Shown here: positions 11,977 through 18,834 of the stretch, piece by piece
Numbering within the stretch: position 1 is the first letter of the stretch
Layout of the letters: the number at the start of each line of letters is the position of its first letter
Assembly (NCBI GenBank): GCA_044238145.1
Contig: JBIIDT010000047.1
Span: 1-23,256, forward strand
Length of the DNA stretch: 23,256 nucleotides
From: QWPN01 sp044238145
Lineage (GTDB): Bacteria > Planctomycetota > Planctomycetia > Pirellulales > UBA1268
Direction: 5' to 3'
The notes under the pieces: generated by a model
Told to the model about the DNA's origin: nothing
The model's input: only the letters and a program-made list of their open reading frames with translations
The model's database searches: none
Made by a program: the position numbers and the translations under genes

Positions 11977-12978
11977 ATGGCCATCTTCGGCTTCGGCCGC
12001 CAGGACACGCCCGACGAGCCCGCCGACCCCGACGCGGGCGGGCGGCCCCGCGGCATCCTCGACCGGCTGCGGGCCGGGCTCGCGAAGACGGCCCAGGTGC
12101 TGAGCACGGACGTGCGCGACCTCTTCAAGCGGGAGGGGCGGCTCGTGGACGAGCCGTTCCTCGAGGAGCTGCGGGCCGCGCTGGTGCGTACCGACATGGG
12201 GCCGGCCGCCGCGGAGGCCATCGTGGCCGACGTCCGCGAGCGGCTGCGGGCCCGCGTCGTCGATCCCGCGGTGGTGGTCGATTCGATCCGCAGCCAGCTG
12301 CTCGCGCGGCTCGCGGCCGCGTCGGCGGGCGTCGCGATGGCGGCGACCGGGCCGACCGTGATCCTCGTCACCGGCGTGAACGGCTCGGGCAAGACGACGT
12401 CGATCGCCAAGCTCGCTCGGCTGTTCACCCGCGACGGGAAGAGGGTCGTCCTCGGTGCGGGCGACACGTTCCGGGCGGCGGCCGTCGAGCAACTGGCGAT
12501 GTGGGCCGCCCGCCTGGGGGCGGAGATTGTCCGCGGCGAGCCCGGCTGCGACCCGGCGAGCGTCGCCCACCGGGCGGTCGCCCGGGCGGTGGAGGGGGGC
12601 TTCGACGTGTGCATCGTCGACACCGCCGGCCGGCTCCAGACCCAGTCGAACCTGATGCAGGAGCTCGGCAAGATCCGCCGGGTGATCGCCAAGCAGATCC
12701 CCGACGCGCCGCACGAGACGCTGCTCGTCATCGACGCCACGGCCGGGCAGAACGCCCTCTCCCAGGCGAAGGGCTTCAAGGAGGCGGCTGGTTGCACCGG
12801 GATCGTGCTGGCCAAGCTCGACGGCTCGGCCCGCGGGGGCGTGATCGTGCCGGTGGCCGAACAGTTCGGCCTGCCGGTGAAGTTCGTCGGCGTCGGGGAG
12901 GCCGCCGACGACCTCGAGCCGTTCGATGCCGAGGCCTTCCTGGCGGCCCTGCTCGAGGGGACGTTCGCGGCGGGCTGA
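11977..12978 (+). CDS. ftsY: Signal recognition particle receptor FtsY
   Basis: The protein has 333 residues. ATG 11977 is preferred over the adjacent TTG 11974; GAGGA lies 9 bases upstream. FtsY is the SRP receptor GTPase that delivers ribosomes making membrane proteins to SecYEG. The short acidic N-terminal stretch (about 25 residues) stands in for the long A domain of E. coli. The N domain (residues 30-120) contains FLEELRAALVRTDMGPAAAEAIV. The G domain has GVNGSGKTT from G133, AGDTFRAAAVEQL, DTAGRLQTQSNLM and LAKLDGSARGG. It is the last gene of the core run; a weak terminator candidate follows. Confidence 0.96.
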   Translation: MAIFGFGRQDTPDEPADPDAGGRPRGILDRLRAGLAKTAQVLSTDVRDLFKREGRLVDEPFLEELRAALVRTDMGPAAAEAIVADVRERLRARVVDPAVVVDSIRSQLLARLAAASAGVAMAATGPTVILVTGVNGSGKTTSIAKLARLFTRDGKRVVLGAGDTFRAAAVEQLAMWAARLGAEIVRGEPGCDPASVAHRAVARAVEGGFDVCIVDTAGRLQTQSNLMQELGKIRRVIAKQIPDAPHETLLVIDATAGQNALSQAKGFKEAAGCTGIVLAKLDGSARGGVIVPVAEQFGLPVKFVGVGEAADDLEPFDAEAFLAALLEGTFAAG

Positions 12979-12980
12979 CG

Positions 12981-13002
12981 GGCCGCCGGGCGGTCGTGTT
13001 TT
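12981..13002 (+). terminator. Weak intrinsic terminator candidate after ftsY
   Basis: GGCCGC and GCGGTC (one G-T pair) form a 6-bp stem around CGG, followed after GTG by TTTT. It starts 3 bases after the ftsY stop. The stem is short, so this is tentative. Confidence 0.35.
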
Positions 13003-13228
13003 CCCCGCCCGCAGGGTCTGCCACGGCGGGTATCGGTCCCGGCGACCCTGCCGGCCCCGGGGCCGGCGTCTGTCGCGGCCGGAGGGGGCGCGACGATACC
13101 CAGAACCGGGCGGGGGTTCTCACGATACGGCCTTGGCGGACCGTGCGGGGGCGTCCTTCGGGATTCACACGCTGCGACAGGCTGCGAGCGTCGCTGTCTG
13201 CGCATTTCGCCATCGATTGGGAGATTCC
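13003..13228 (+). promoter_or_regulatory. Structured leader region of the porin gene
   Basis: No gene is seen. GCAGGGTC (13011-13018) pairs with GACCCTGC (13044-13051), enclosing CGGG/CCCG. An 18-base perfect palindrome made of GCCGGCCCC and GGGGCCGGC occupies 13050-13067. GGGTATCG (13028-13035) is the inverse of CGATACCC (13093-13100). AGAACC/GGTTCT form another stem near 13100-13120, and GACAG/CTGTC a further one near 13177-13199. The GATAC hexamers could be -10 elements, but no clear promoter is evident. Together this suggests a long, folded leader for an abundant outer-membrane protein. Confidence 0.4.
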
Positions 13229-14638
13229 GTGACCATGCGATACACCAAGATCAAGCTGCCCTCGTGGGTGGCGGGCGGCCTGCTGGCCGTCGCCTTCGGC
13301 GCCACCCATGCCGCCGCCCAGACCGTCCCCGTGGTGCCGAACGTGCCGCAGGAGGACGCCTACCAGCTCCGCGGCCTGCCGCCGCAGGAGGCCGCCCAGG
13401 AGGCCGCCTCACCCGAGGAGGCCGGGCCGACCCGCTACCTCGAGACCGAGATGCTCAAGAGCCGCGGAATCAATACCTACGGGTGGGTCAACGCCGGCAT
13501 CGGCGGAAACGCGTGGGGCGCGCCGTGGAACGGCCCGATCACGTTCAACGACCGCAACTGGATGGGCCAGATGAACCAGCTGTACCTCGTCAACGAGCGG
13601 ACGCTCGACACCGGCGACGGCGGCTGGGACTGGGGCGGTCGCGTCGACCTGCTCTACGGTACTGACTACATCTACACGACGGCCCGCGGTCTCGACGCCT
13701 ACCGGGCCGGTGACCCGATCGGCCTCGGGGCTCCGCGGTGGGGCTCCAACAAGTACTACGGTCTGGCGATGCCGCAGCTCTACGGTGAGCTCGGTTACAA
13801 CGACCTGGCCGTGAAGTTCGGCCACTTCTACACGATCATCGGGTACGAAGTGGTGCCGGCGATCGGCAACTTCTTCTACACGCACGCCTACACCATGCAG
13901 TACGGCGAGCCCTTCACCCACACCGGCGTGCTGACCACGTACACGCCGAACGACCAGGTGATCTTCTACAACGGTATCACCAACGGCTGGGACAACTGGG
14001 ACGACGGCATGACGGCCTTCGGTCCGGTGCAAAACACCAGCTACCCGGGCTTCAACAGCAATGCCGCCTACCTCGGTGGCGTGACGTTCAAGAGCGCCGA
14101 CGAGTCGCAGACCCTGACGATCACGACCTCCAGCGGCAACGAGCTGCCGCAGTTCGGCGTGCCGATCGCCGGCAACCGGTCGGTGATCAGCACGGTCTAC
14201 GTCAACGAGTTGACCGACAAGCTCACCTACGTGTTCCAGAACGACAACGGCTGGCAGTTCAACGCCTCCGGGCCGATCGACAACCTGCAGACCGCCCAGT
14301 GGTACGGCATCAACCAGTACCTGTTCTACGCGTTCAACGACACATGGACGGGCGGCATGCGGTTCGAGTGGTTCCGCGACAACAACGGATACCGCGTGGT
14401 CAACCCGCTGCGGAACTTCGTGTTCGGCGAGGACCCGGTGTACGGCGGCTACACGGGCAACTTCTGGGCCCTGACGTGGGGTCTGAACTACAAGCCCAAT
14501 GCCAACATCATCGTCCGCCCGGAGTTGCGGTACGACTGGTTCGACGGCACCGGGACCCAGGCGAACGGGCAGCCGTTCGGGCGGGGTGACCAGGATTCGC
14601 AGTTCTACGGCGGCTGCGACATCATCTGGCAGTTCTGA
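13229..14638 (+). CDS. Outer-membrane beta-barrel porin (OmpL/BBP2-like)
   Basis: The protein has 469 residues from GTG 13229, which has GGAG 5 bases upstream; ATG 13235 is the alternative. A signal peptide (KIKLPSWVAGGLLAVAFGATHAAAQ) precedes a short Pro/Glu-rich stretch. From about residue 85 the chain is made of alternating aromatic beta strands (WDWGGRVDLLYGTDYIYT, VKFGHFYTIIGYEVVP, GGMRFEWFRDNNGYRV, ANIIVRPELRYDWF), ending in the aromatic C-terminal signature IIWQF used for insertion by the BAM machinery. This matches the planctomycete family of putative beta-barrel porin-2 proteins. Its codons are less extreme in GC than the neighbours, with more Asn, Tyr and Thr, consistent with a highly expressed barrel. 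It should allow passive solute uptake; the specificity is unknown. A strong terminator follows. Confidence 0.88.
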   Translation: MTMRYTKIKLPSWVAGGLLAVAFGATHAAAQTVPVVPNVPQEDAYQLRGLPPQEAAQEAASPEEAGPTRYLETEMLKSRGINTYGWVNAGIGGNAWGAPWNGPITFNDRNWMGQMNQLYLVNERTLDTGDGGWDWGGRVDLLYGTDYIYTTARGLDAYRAGDPIGLGAPRWGSNKYYGLAMPQLYGELGYNDLAVKFGHFYTIIGYEVVPAIGNFFYTHAYTMQYGEPFTHTGVLTTYTPNDQVIFYNGITNGWDNWDDGMTAFGPVQNTSYPGFNSNAAYLGGVTFKSADESQTLTITTSSGNELPQFGVPIAGNRSVISTVYVNELTDKLTYVFQNDNGWQFNASGPIDNLQTAQWYGINQYLFYAFNDTWTGGMRFEWFRDNNGYRVVNPLRNFVFGEDPVYGGYTGNFWALTWGLNYKPNANIIVRPELRYDWFDGTGTQANGQPFGRGDQDSQFYGGCDIIWQF

Positions 14639-14696
14639 ATTCACGGCTGCCGGGCCATCCATGGCCCTCCAGGGCCGCCTGGAAGCGAGCACACGA

Positions 14697-14734
14697 GCGG
14701 GGCCCACCGGCAGCGGTGGGCCCCGCGGCTTTTT
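14697..14734 (+). terminator. Strong intrinsic terminator of the porin gene
   Basis: A perfect 13-bp stem (GCGGGGCCCACCG with its complement) around a GCAG loop is followed by GGC and five T. It lies 58 bases after the porin stop codon. Confidence 0.92.
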
Positions 14735-14793
14735 GGGGGGCTGCGGCACGCGGCGCGGCCTTTGGCCGCTGCGTGCCAGTTGGCCGTTGGACT

Positions 14794-14816
14794 GCCCGCC
14801 TGGATGGCGGGCTTTT
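14794..14816 (+). terminator. Terminator-like hairpin in repeat copy 1
   Basis: A 7-bp GCCCGCC/GGCGGGC stem with a TGGAT loop is followed by TTTT. It lies downstream of the strong porin terminator, so it may act as a back-up or serve another purpose. Confidence 0.5.
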
Positions 14817-14926
14817 GTGAGCCGGCGGCGGCCGGCCAAGGAAACCGAGGCACGATGCCGAGGGTTTCCGTGTTTCATGCACGCGGCGCGGCCTTTGGCC
14901 GCTGCGTGCCAGTTGGCCGTTGGACT

Positions 14927-14949
14927 GCCCGCCTGGATGGCGGGCTTTC
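14927..14949 (+). terminator. Terminator-like hairpin in repeat copy 2
   Basis: The stem and loop are the same as in copy 1, but the T-run is shortened to TTTC by the one base that differs between the copies. Confidence 0.42.
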
Positions 14950-15043
14950 GTGAGCCGGCGGCGGCCGGCCAAGGAAACCGAGGCACGATGCCGAGGGTTT
15001 CCGTGTTTCATGCACGCGGCGCGGCCTTCGGCCGCTGCGTGCC

Positions 15044-15268
15044 CCCTCGACCAGTTTTGCGACCGCTTGGCCGGCGGGCTTTTTCTCGCAAGTCGAGCCC
15101 CACGTTCCCATATGGGCCAGCGAGGGGGTCTGCGTAATTTGCGCAAGCGGCAGAGTTTTACAGTTTTGCCCCCTCTCGCTAGCCTGCAAACCGACTTTTG
15201 ACGCTCGGACGCTCGCGGACGGCCTCGCTTCCGCCCGATGAGACCTGTCGGGGTTTCAAGGAGGGAAA
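15044..15268 (+). promoter_or_regulatory. AT-richer leader of the thioredoxin-like gene with imperfect inverted repeat
   Basis: No gene is seen. TTGCGA near 15057 and TCGCAA near 15086 are inverted, enclosing GGCGGGCTTTTT. CCCATATGGG at 15107-15116 is a perfect palindrome. AGCGAGGGGG (15119-15128) pairs with CCCCCTCTCGCT (15169-15180), and the loop holds TCTGC/GCAGA around TTGCGCAA. TTTACA (15157-15162) and TAGCCT (15180-15185), 17 bases apart, form a possible promoter overlapping the downstream arm. AAGGAGG precedes the next gene. Confidence 0.4.
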
Positions 15269-16171
15269 ATGACGACGACTCTGCCACGTCACCGGCTCGG
15301 GATTCATCTTTTCGGGGTCGGCCGCAGCCTGGGCCTGGCCCTGGTGGCCGTCCTGGCCCTCGCGGCCACCTGCCCGGCCGGCGACGCCTGGCTGACGAGC
15401 TACGAAGACGCCTTGGCGGCCGCCGAGCGGTCCGGCAGGCCGATCCTCACGATTTTCACCGGCAGCGACTGGTGCCCCCATTGCCGGACGCTCGAGGAAA
15501 ACGTGCTCCACACGGAGACTTTCAGCCGCTGGGCCCAGGATCGGGTCGTGCTCCTGATGATCGACCTGCCCCAGCAGGGCCTTTCCCAGGAGGAACGCCA
15601 GGTCCGGTCGCGGGTGTGCATCAAATACGGGGTGCGGACGTTCCCCAGCGCTCTCCTGATCGGCCCGGACGGGGCCAAGATCACCGGCCAGGCGGGCTAC
15701 AAGGGGCAGCCGGCCGACGCCTGGGTGGCGGCCATGGAGGGGCACCTGCCCCCGGTGGCCGAGGTGGCCAAGCCCGAGGGGAAGGCCGAGGAGGTGATTT
15801 CGTCCCTGGACGAGGCCGTGGAGACCGCCCGGGACGCCAAGCGGCCGATCCTGATCATGGTCTCCCGCCGGGGCGACGCCGAGGCCACCACCCGGATGGC
15901 CTCCCTCATCAAGGACCCCGAGTTCGAGTCGCTGGCCAGGGAAAACTTCGTCGTGGCCACGGTGCCCCAGGAGCCTGACGACGCGTCGACCGAGGCCGGC
16001 GACCTCGACGACCTCCTCGGCGGGGCGGCCGTCGCCTCGGCCGACGTGGAGCTGATCGTCACCGACGACGGCAAGACCCCGCTGTACACCCAGTCGGGCG
16101 CCCAGCCGCCGCACCGCGTCGTCCACGGCCTGCGGCGGTTCCTCGCCGCCCGCCAGACCGTCCGCCGGTAG
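15269..16171 (+). CDS. Exported thioredoxin-like protein with second degenerate thioredoxin domain
   Basis: The protein has 300 residues; AAGGAGG just before the ATG is a near-perfect ribosome binding site. An N-terminal signal peptide (about residues 1-38, core LGLALVAVLALAATCPAG) suggests export to the periplasm. The first domain (about 45-155) is a thioredoxin fold with the redox motif CPHC at C69-C72 in FTGSDWCPHC and a cis-proline loop, VRTFPSALLI. A second stretch (about 180-295) begins SLDEAVETARDAKRPILIMVSRRGD; it resembles the start of the same fold but has no CxxC, so it looks like a degenerate partner domain. CPHC is the DsbA-type active-site sequence, so oxidation or isomerisation of exported proteins is plausible. 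The gene is convergent with the chemotaxis gene, only 3 bases apart. Confidence 0.86.
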   Translation: MTTTLPRHRLGIHLFGVGRSLGLALVAVLALAATCPAGDAWLTSYEDALAAAERSGRPILTIFTGSDWCPHCRTLEENVLHTETFSRWAQDRVVLLMIDLPQQGLSQEERQVRSRVCIKYGVRTFPSALLIGPDGAKITGQAGYKGQPADAWVAAMEGHLPPVAEVAKPEGKAEEVISSLDEAVETARDAKRPILIMVSRRGDAEATTRMASLIKDPEFESLARENFVVATVPQEPDDASTEAGDLDDLLGGAAVASADVELIVTDDGKTPLYTQSGAQPPHRVVHGLRRFLAARQTVRR

Positions 16172-16174
16172 CCG

Positions 16175-17740
16175 TCAGGTCCGGAACCGGGCGGCCTCGG
16201 CGTTGAGTTCGCCGATCGACCGCCGCAGCTCGTCGAGCGACGCCGTGAACGCGGCCAGCGAGGCCGCCGACTCGCCGGCGTCGGTCCGCAGCGACTCCAT
16301 CGCGTCGCGGATCTGCCGGGCGCCCTGCGACTGCGACTCCATGCCCTGGTGCACCTGCTCGAGCGACCGGGTCACCGACTGCACCGGCTCGATGATCCGG
16401 CCGAGCTTCTCGCTCACGTCGGCCACCTCGCCGATCCGCGCGCTGACCTCGTTGCGGAACCGGTCCATCTCCATCGTGCCGCTGGAGACCGCGGCCTGCA
16501 TGTCGCGGACCATCCGCTCGATGTCCTTGGTGGCCAGCGCCGTCTGGTCGGCGAGCCGGCGGATCTCGCGGGCCACGATCCGGAAGCCGCGGCCCGATTC
16601 GCCCGCCTTCTCGGCCTCGATGGTGGCGTTCACCGACAGGAGGTTCGTCTGCTCGGCGACCTTGGCGATCGTGGTCACGACCGCCGTGATGCCGCTGGCC
16701 CGCTGGCTGATCGTGGCGAGCTTGCGGGTGAAGGCGTTCATCGCCTCGTCGAGCTGCTGCATGGAGGCCGCCATGCTGTCGAGGCCGCCGCGGCCCTGGT
16801 CGGCGACGGTGGCCGCCTCGCGGGCGATGCCGGTCACCTGGCTGGTGGCGTCGAGGAGCCGCTCGCTGGTGGAGGAGATTTCGGCGACGGCGCCGGAGAT
16901 CTCCTGGGTGGAGGCGTTGAGGTTGCGGACGGCACGGTCCTGCCGGACGAGGGCCTCGGCCGCGCCCGCCTCCACGCTCGTGAGTCGCTCGCCGGCCGAC
17001 TGGATGCGGCCGATGAGCCCGCCCAGCGACCGTGCCATGCGGCCGAAGGCCGCGAGCAGCCGCCCCATCTCGTGCCGTCCGCCCTCGGCCACCCGCACGG
17101 TGAGGTCGCCGGCGGCGATCGACTCGGCCACGCCCAGGGCCTGCCAGACGGGATCGGCGATAGACCGCACGAGCCACAGGGCGGCCAGCACGCCGGGGAT
17201 GCCGACCACGAGGGCCGCGGCGGCCGCCGCCAGCGCCTGCCACCACAGGACGTCGCGGCTGGACCTCGTCGACACCGCGACGAGCACCGCCCCGCCGGGT
17301 CGGCCGTCGCCGTGCTGCACGGGGGCGGCGACCCGGTAGGCGTCGGCCTCGAAGCGGCCCACCGGCCGGCCGGCGGCGATGGAGTCACGGGCCAGGGCGA
17401 CGTCGGCCTGGGCCACGGCGAGCGACGCGTCGGAGGCGAGGCCCGACTCGTCGATCCGCCGCGTCACGAGCGGCGTGAACTGGGGGTCGAGGATCCGCAC
17501 CTCGCGGACCTCGTCGCCGAGCAGCTCGCCGACGAGCCGCCGCAGGGCGATTGTCTCGCCGCCGTCCTCCTCGGCGCAGGCCGCCCCCCGGGCGAGCATG
17601 CCGGCGAGGGCCTCGCCGCCGGAGCGGACCTGGTGCAGCACCGCCCGCCGCGCGGCGATCGTCTGCAGGAGCGTGGTCACCAGGATTGCCGCCAGCACCA
17701 GGAGCGTGGCCGTCAGGGCGATCCGCGAACGCAGCGACAT
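16175..17740 (-). CDS. Methyl-accepting chemotaxis protein
   Basis: The protein has 521 residues. Two membrane segments (about 8-29 and 166-190) enclose a periplasmic sensor domain of about 135 residues with no family I recognise. A HAMP domain follows (about 191-245: LVRSIADPVWQALGVAESIAAGDLTVRV), then a long signalling coiled coil. The conserved hairpin tip is at about 362-386, VAEQTNLLSVNATIEAEKAG then ESGRGF, the sequence that contacts CheA and CheW. No CheR-binding pentapeptide is seen at the C-terminus. GGAGGA precedes the ATG. No che genes are near, so it is an orphan receptor feeding a distant pathway. Flagellated swarmer cells are known in planctomycetes. Confidence 0.92.
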   Translation of the reverse strand: MSLRSRIALTATLLVLAAILVTTLLQTIAARRAVLHQVRSGGEALAGMLARGAACAEEDGGETIALRRLVGELLGDEVREVRILDPQFTPLVTRRIDESGLASDASLAVAQADVALARDSIAAGRPVGRFEADAYRVAAPVQHGDGRPGGAVLVAVSTRSSRDVLWWQALAAAAAALVVGIPGVLAALWLVRSIADPVWQALGVAESIAAGDLTVRVAEGGRHEMGRLLAAFGRMARSLGGLIGRIQSAGERLTSVEAGAAEALVRQDRAVRNLNASTQEISGAVAEISSTSERLLDATSQVTGIAREAATVADQGRGGLDSMAASMQQLDEAMNAFTRKLATISQRASGITAVVTTIAKVAEQTNLLSVNATIEAEKAGESGRGFRIVAREIRRLADQTALATKDIERMVRDMQAAVSSGTMEMDRFRNEVSARIGEVADVSEKLGRIIEPVQSVTRSLEQVHQGMESQSQGARQIRDAMESLRTDAGESAASLAAFTASLDELRRSIGELNAEAARFRT

Positions 17741-17782
17741 GGGATTCCTCCGGGGCGGCCGAGCCGGTCGCCCTGGAGAAAA

Positions 17783-18043
17783 CTAGTCCGCCGAACGCTG
17801 CCACGCCACCGTCCGCGGCCCCGGCATGACCGTCGCGACCGTCGCGACCGTCGCGACCGGCGCGACCGGCGCAGCGGCCGGGCCGGCGACCGAAGCCACG
17901 GCGGGTCGGCGGAGCGAGGCGGCCAGGCCGCAGCCCCCGATCGGAAGGAGCAGGAAGCCGGGCGCCATCAGCCACGGCAGCCAGACGGGCGGGCCGCGGC
18001 GGGCGGGGGCGGGCGGAGCGGGGTTCGAGCGGCGAGACGACAT
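17783..18043 (-). CDS. Possible small membrane or lipoprotein-like protein
   Basis: The ORF has 86 residues and fills most of a 374-base gap between the chemotaxis gene and tRNA-Leu. The N-terminus is basic, then PPVWLPWLMAPGFLLLPIGGC gives one hydrophobic segment ending in IGGC, close to a lipobox. The C-terminal half is Pro/Ala/Val-rich with ATV and APV triplets encoded by a 9-bp repeat. A promoter-like TTGCCC-18-TATTTC ends 6 bases before the ATG, leaving no room for a ribosome binding site. Low-complexity composition and the lack of a recognisable family make it uncertain; it could be a chance ORF. Confidence 0.42.
   Translation of the reverse strand: MSSRRSNPAPPAPARRGPPVWLPWLMAPGFLLLPIGGCGLAASLRRPAVASVAGPAAAPVAPVATVATVATVMPGPRTVAWQRSAD
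17828..17872. repeat. 9-bp direct repeat, five units
   Basis: Three exact GACCGTCGC units are followed by two GACCGGCGC units. The period keeps the reading frame of the small minus-strand ORF and encodes its ATV/APV triplets. Such arrays can change copy number by slippage. Confidence 0.9.
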
Positions 18044-18049
18044 GCCGGC

Positions 18050-18079
18050 GAAATACCGGGTCGGCGGTCGGAGGGGCAA
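18050..18079 (-). promoter_or_regulatory. Candidate promoter for small ORF, leaderless arrangement
   Basis: On the minus strand TTGCCC (18079-18074) and TATTTC (18055-18050) are 18 bases apart. The -10 ends 6 bases before ATG 18043, so transcription would start at or next to the start codon. Confidence 0.3.
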
Positions 18080-18114
18080 GACCGATTCGGCGGTGGCCGC
18101 AGACCGCCGTCGAG

Positions 18115-18200
18115 TGGCCGAGGCGGGAATCGAACCCGCACGGAGATCACTCTCCCCGGGATTTTAAGTCCCGTGCGTCTGCCAGTTTCGCCACTCGGCC
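18115..18200 (-). tRNA. tRNA-Leu (UAA)
   Basis: The RNA is 86 nt. The acceptor stem GGCCGAG/CTCGGCC is perfect and the discriminator is A. The D arm GCG-AAACTGGCAGA-CGC and the anticodon stem CGGGA/TCCCG with loop CTTAAAA give anticodon TAA. A long variable arm (GGAG/CTCC) marks a class II tRNA, and the T arm is GCGGG-TTCGATT-CCCGC. No CCA is encoded; CTCG follows, so CCA must be added by nucleotidyltransferase. Confidence 0.97.
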
Positions 18201-18285
18201 GGTGCCGCCAGCATACCGCCGCCCCCGCGGGTCGCCGGTTTTTCCGGCGTCCGGCAGCCCGGGCTTCCCTCGCGGCCGGCATCCC

Positions 18286-18291
18286 TACAAT
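18286..18291 (+). promoter_or_regulatory. Candidate -10 element of the DUF420 gene
   Basis: TACAAT lies 36 bases before the GTG start in otherwise GC-rich sequence. No clear -35 is present. Confidence 0.35.
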
Positions 18292-18327
18292 CGCGGCCTC
18301 AGGCCCCGCCCGCCGCCCGGACTCCTC

Positions 18328-18834
18328 GTGCCCGACGCCTCGCCCGCCACCGTCGCTCCTCCCGCCGGCCTCGACGGCTTCCTCGGCACGCGTGCCTCGA
18401 TCGGCATGGACGTGGTGCTCGTCGGGCTGATCGCCCTCCTGCCGGTGCTGGCCTGGAGCATCGCCGCAGTCCGCCGCGGCGACTACCGGCTGCACAAGAA
18501 ACTGCAGTTGTTCATCGCCGCCGCGCTCGCCGCGGCGATCGTCGTCTTCGAGATCGACGTCCGCCTGGTGAGCGACTGGAAGCTGCGGGCCGCCGCGAGC
18601 CCCCACTGGCCCCGCGGCGTGCTGGCGGCGCTGGCGGTGCACCTCGTCTTCGCCGTCTCGACGTTCGTGCTGCTGGTGTGGGTGCTGTGGGAGGCCCTCA
18701 CCCGGTTCCCGACGCCGCCGCAGCCCGGTGCACACGGTCCACGACACCGCCGCATGGCCCGGCTCGCCGCCGCCGACCTCGTGCTCACGGCGGTCACGGG
18801 GACCGTCTTCTACTGGCTGGCCTTCGTGGCCTGA
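18328..18834 (+). CDS. DUF420 family membrane protein
   Basis: The protein has 168 residues from GTG 18328; the open frame extends upstream, but that part is Arg/Pro-rich and crosses the candidate promoter. There are four clear membrane segments: MDVVLVGLIALLPVLAWSIA, QLFIAAALAAAIVVFEIDV, VLAALAVHLVFAVSTFVLLV and LVLTAVTGTVFYWLAFVA. HKKLQLF before the second segment fits the HxxL pattern of DUF420 (YozB-like) proteins, some of which are encoded near cytochrome oxidase genes. No oxidase gene is visible here. The last 25 bases overlap the tatC 3' end on the opposite strand. The function is unknown; the family assignment is fairly sure. Confidence 0.8.
   Translation: MPDASPATVAPPAGLDGFLGTRASIGMDVVLVGLIALLPVLAWSIAAVRRGDYRLHKKLQLFIAAALAAAIVVFEIDVRLVSDWKLRAAASPHWPRGVLAALAVHLVFAVSTFVLLVWVLWEALTRFPTPPQPGAHGPRHRRMARLAAADLVLTAVTGTVFYWLAFVA

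Larger units (their letters stand above)
14746..15043. repeat. 133-bp tandem repeat, two full copies plus a 32-base third
   Basis: Copies start at 14746, 14879 and 15012, exactly 133 bases apart; copies 1 and 2 differ by a single T/C at the TTTT/TTTC after the second hairpin. The third stops after its first hairpin, which has a T-to-C loop change. Each unit carries three stem-loops: GCGGCC-TTT-GGCCGC flanked by GCACGC/GCGTGC; GCCCGCC-TGGAT-GGCGGGC followed by T; and GGAAACC/GGTTTCC enclosing GGCA-CGA-TGCC. A GGCCGGCC palindrome lies between the last two. The unit length is not a multiple of three, so it is not a coding repeat. Confidence 0.96.

Noticed and set aside
14746..15043. CRISPR array
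   Set aside because: Units are directly adjacent with no unique spacers, the period is 133 bases, and no cas gene is present.
14622..15287. Long antisense open frame of about 221 codons across the repeat region
   Set aside because: It overlaps the porin 3' end and the thioredoxin start, crosses a strong terminator, and reads successive 133-base copies in different frames. It has an Arg/Pro/Ala-rich chance composition.
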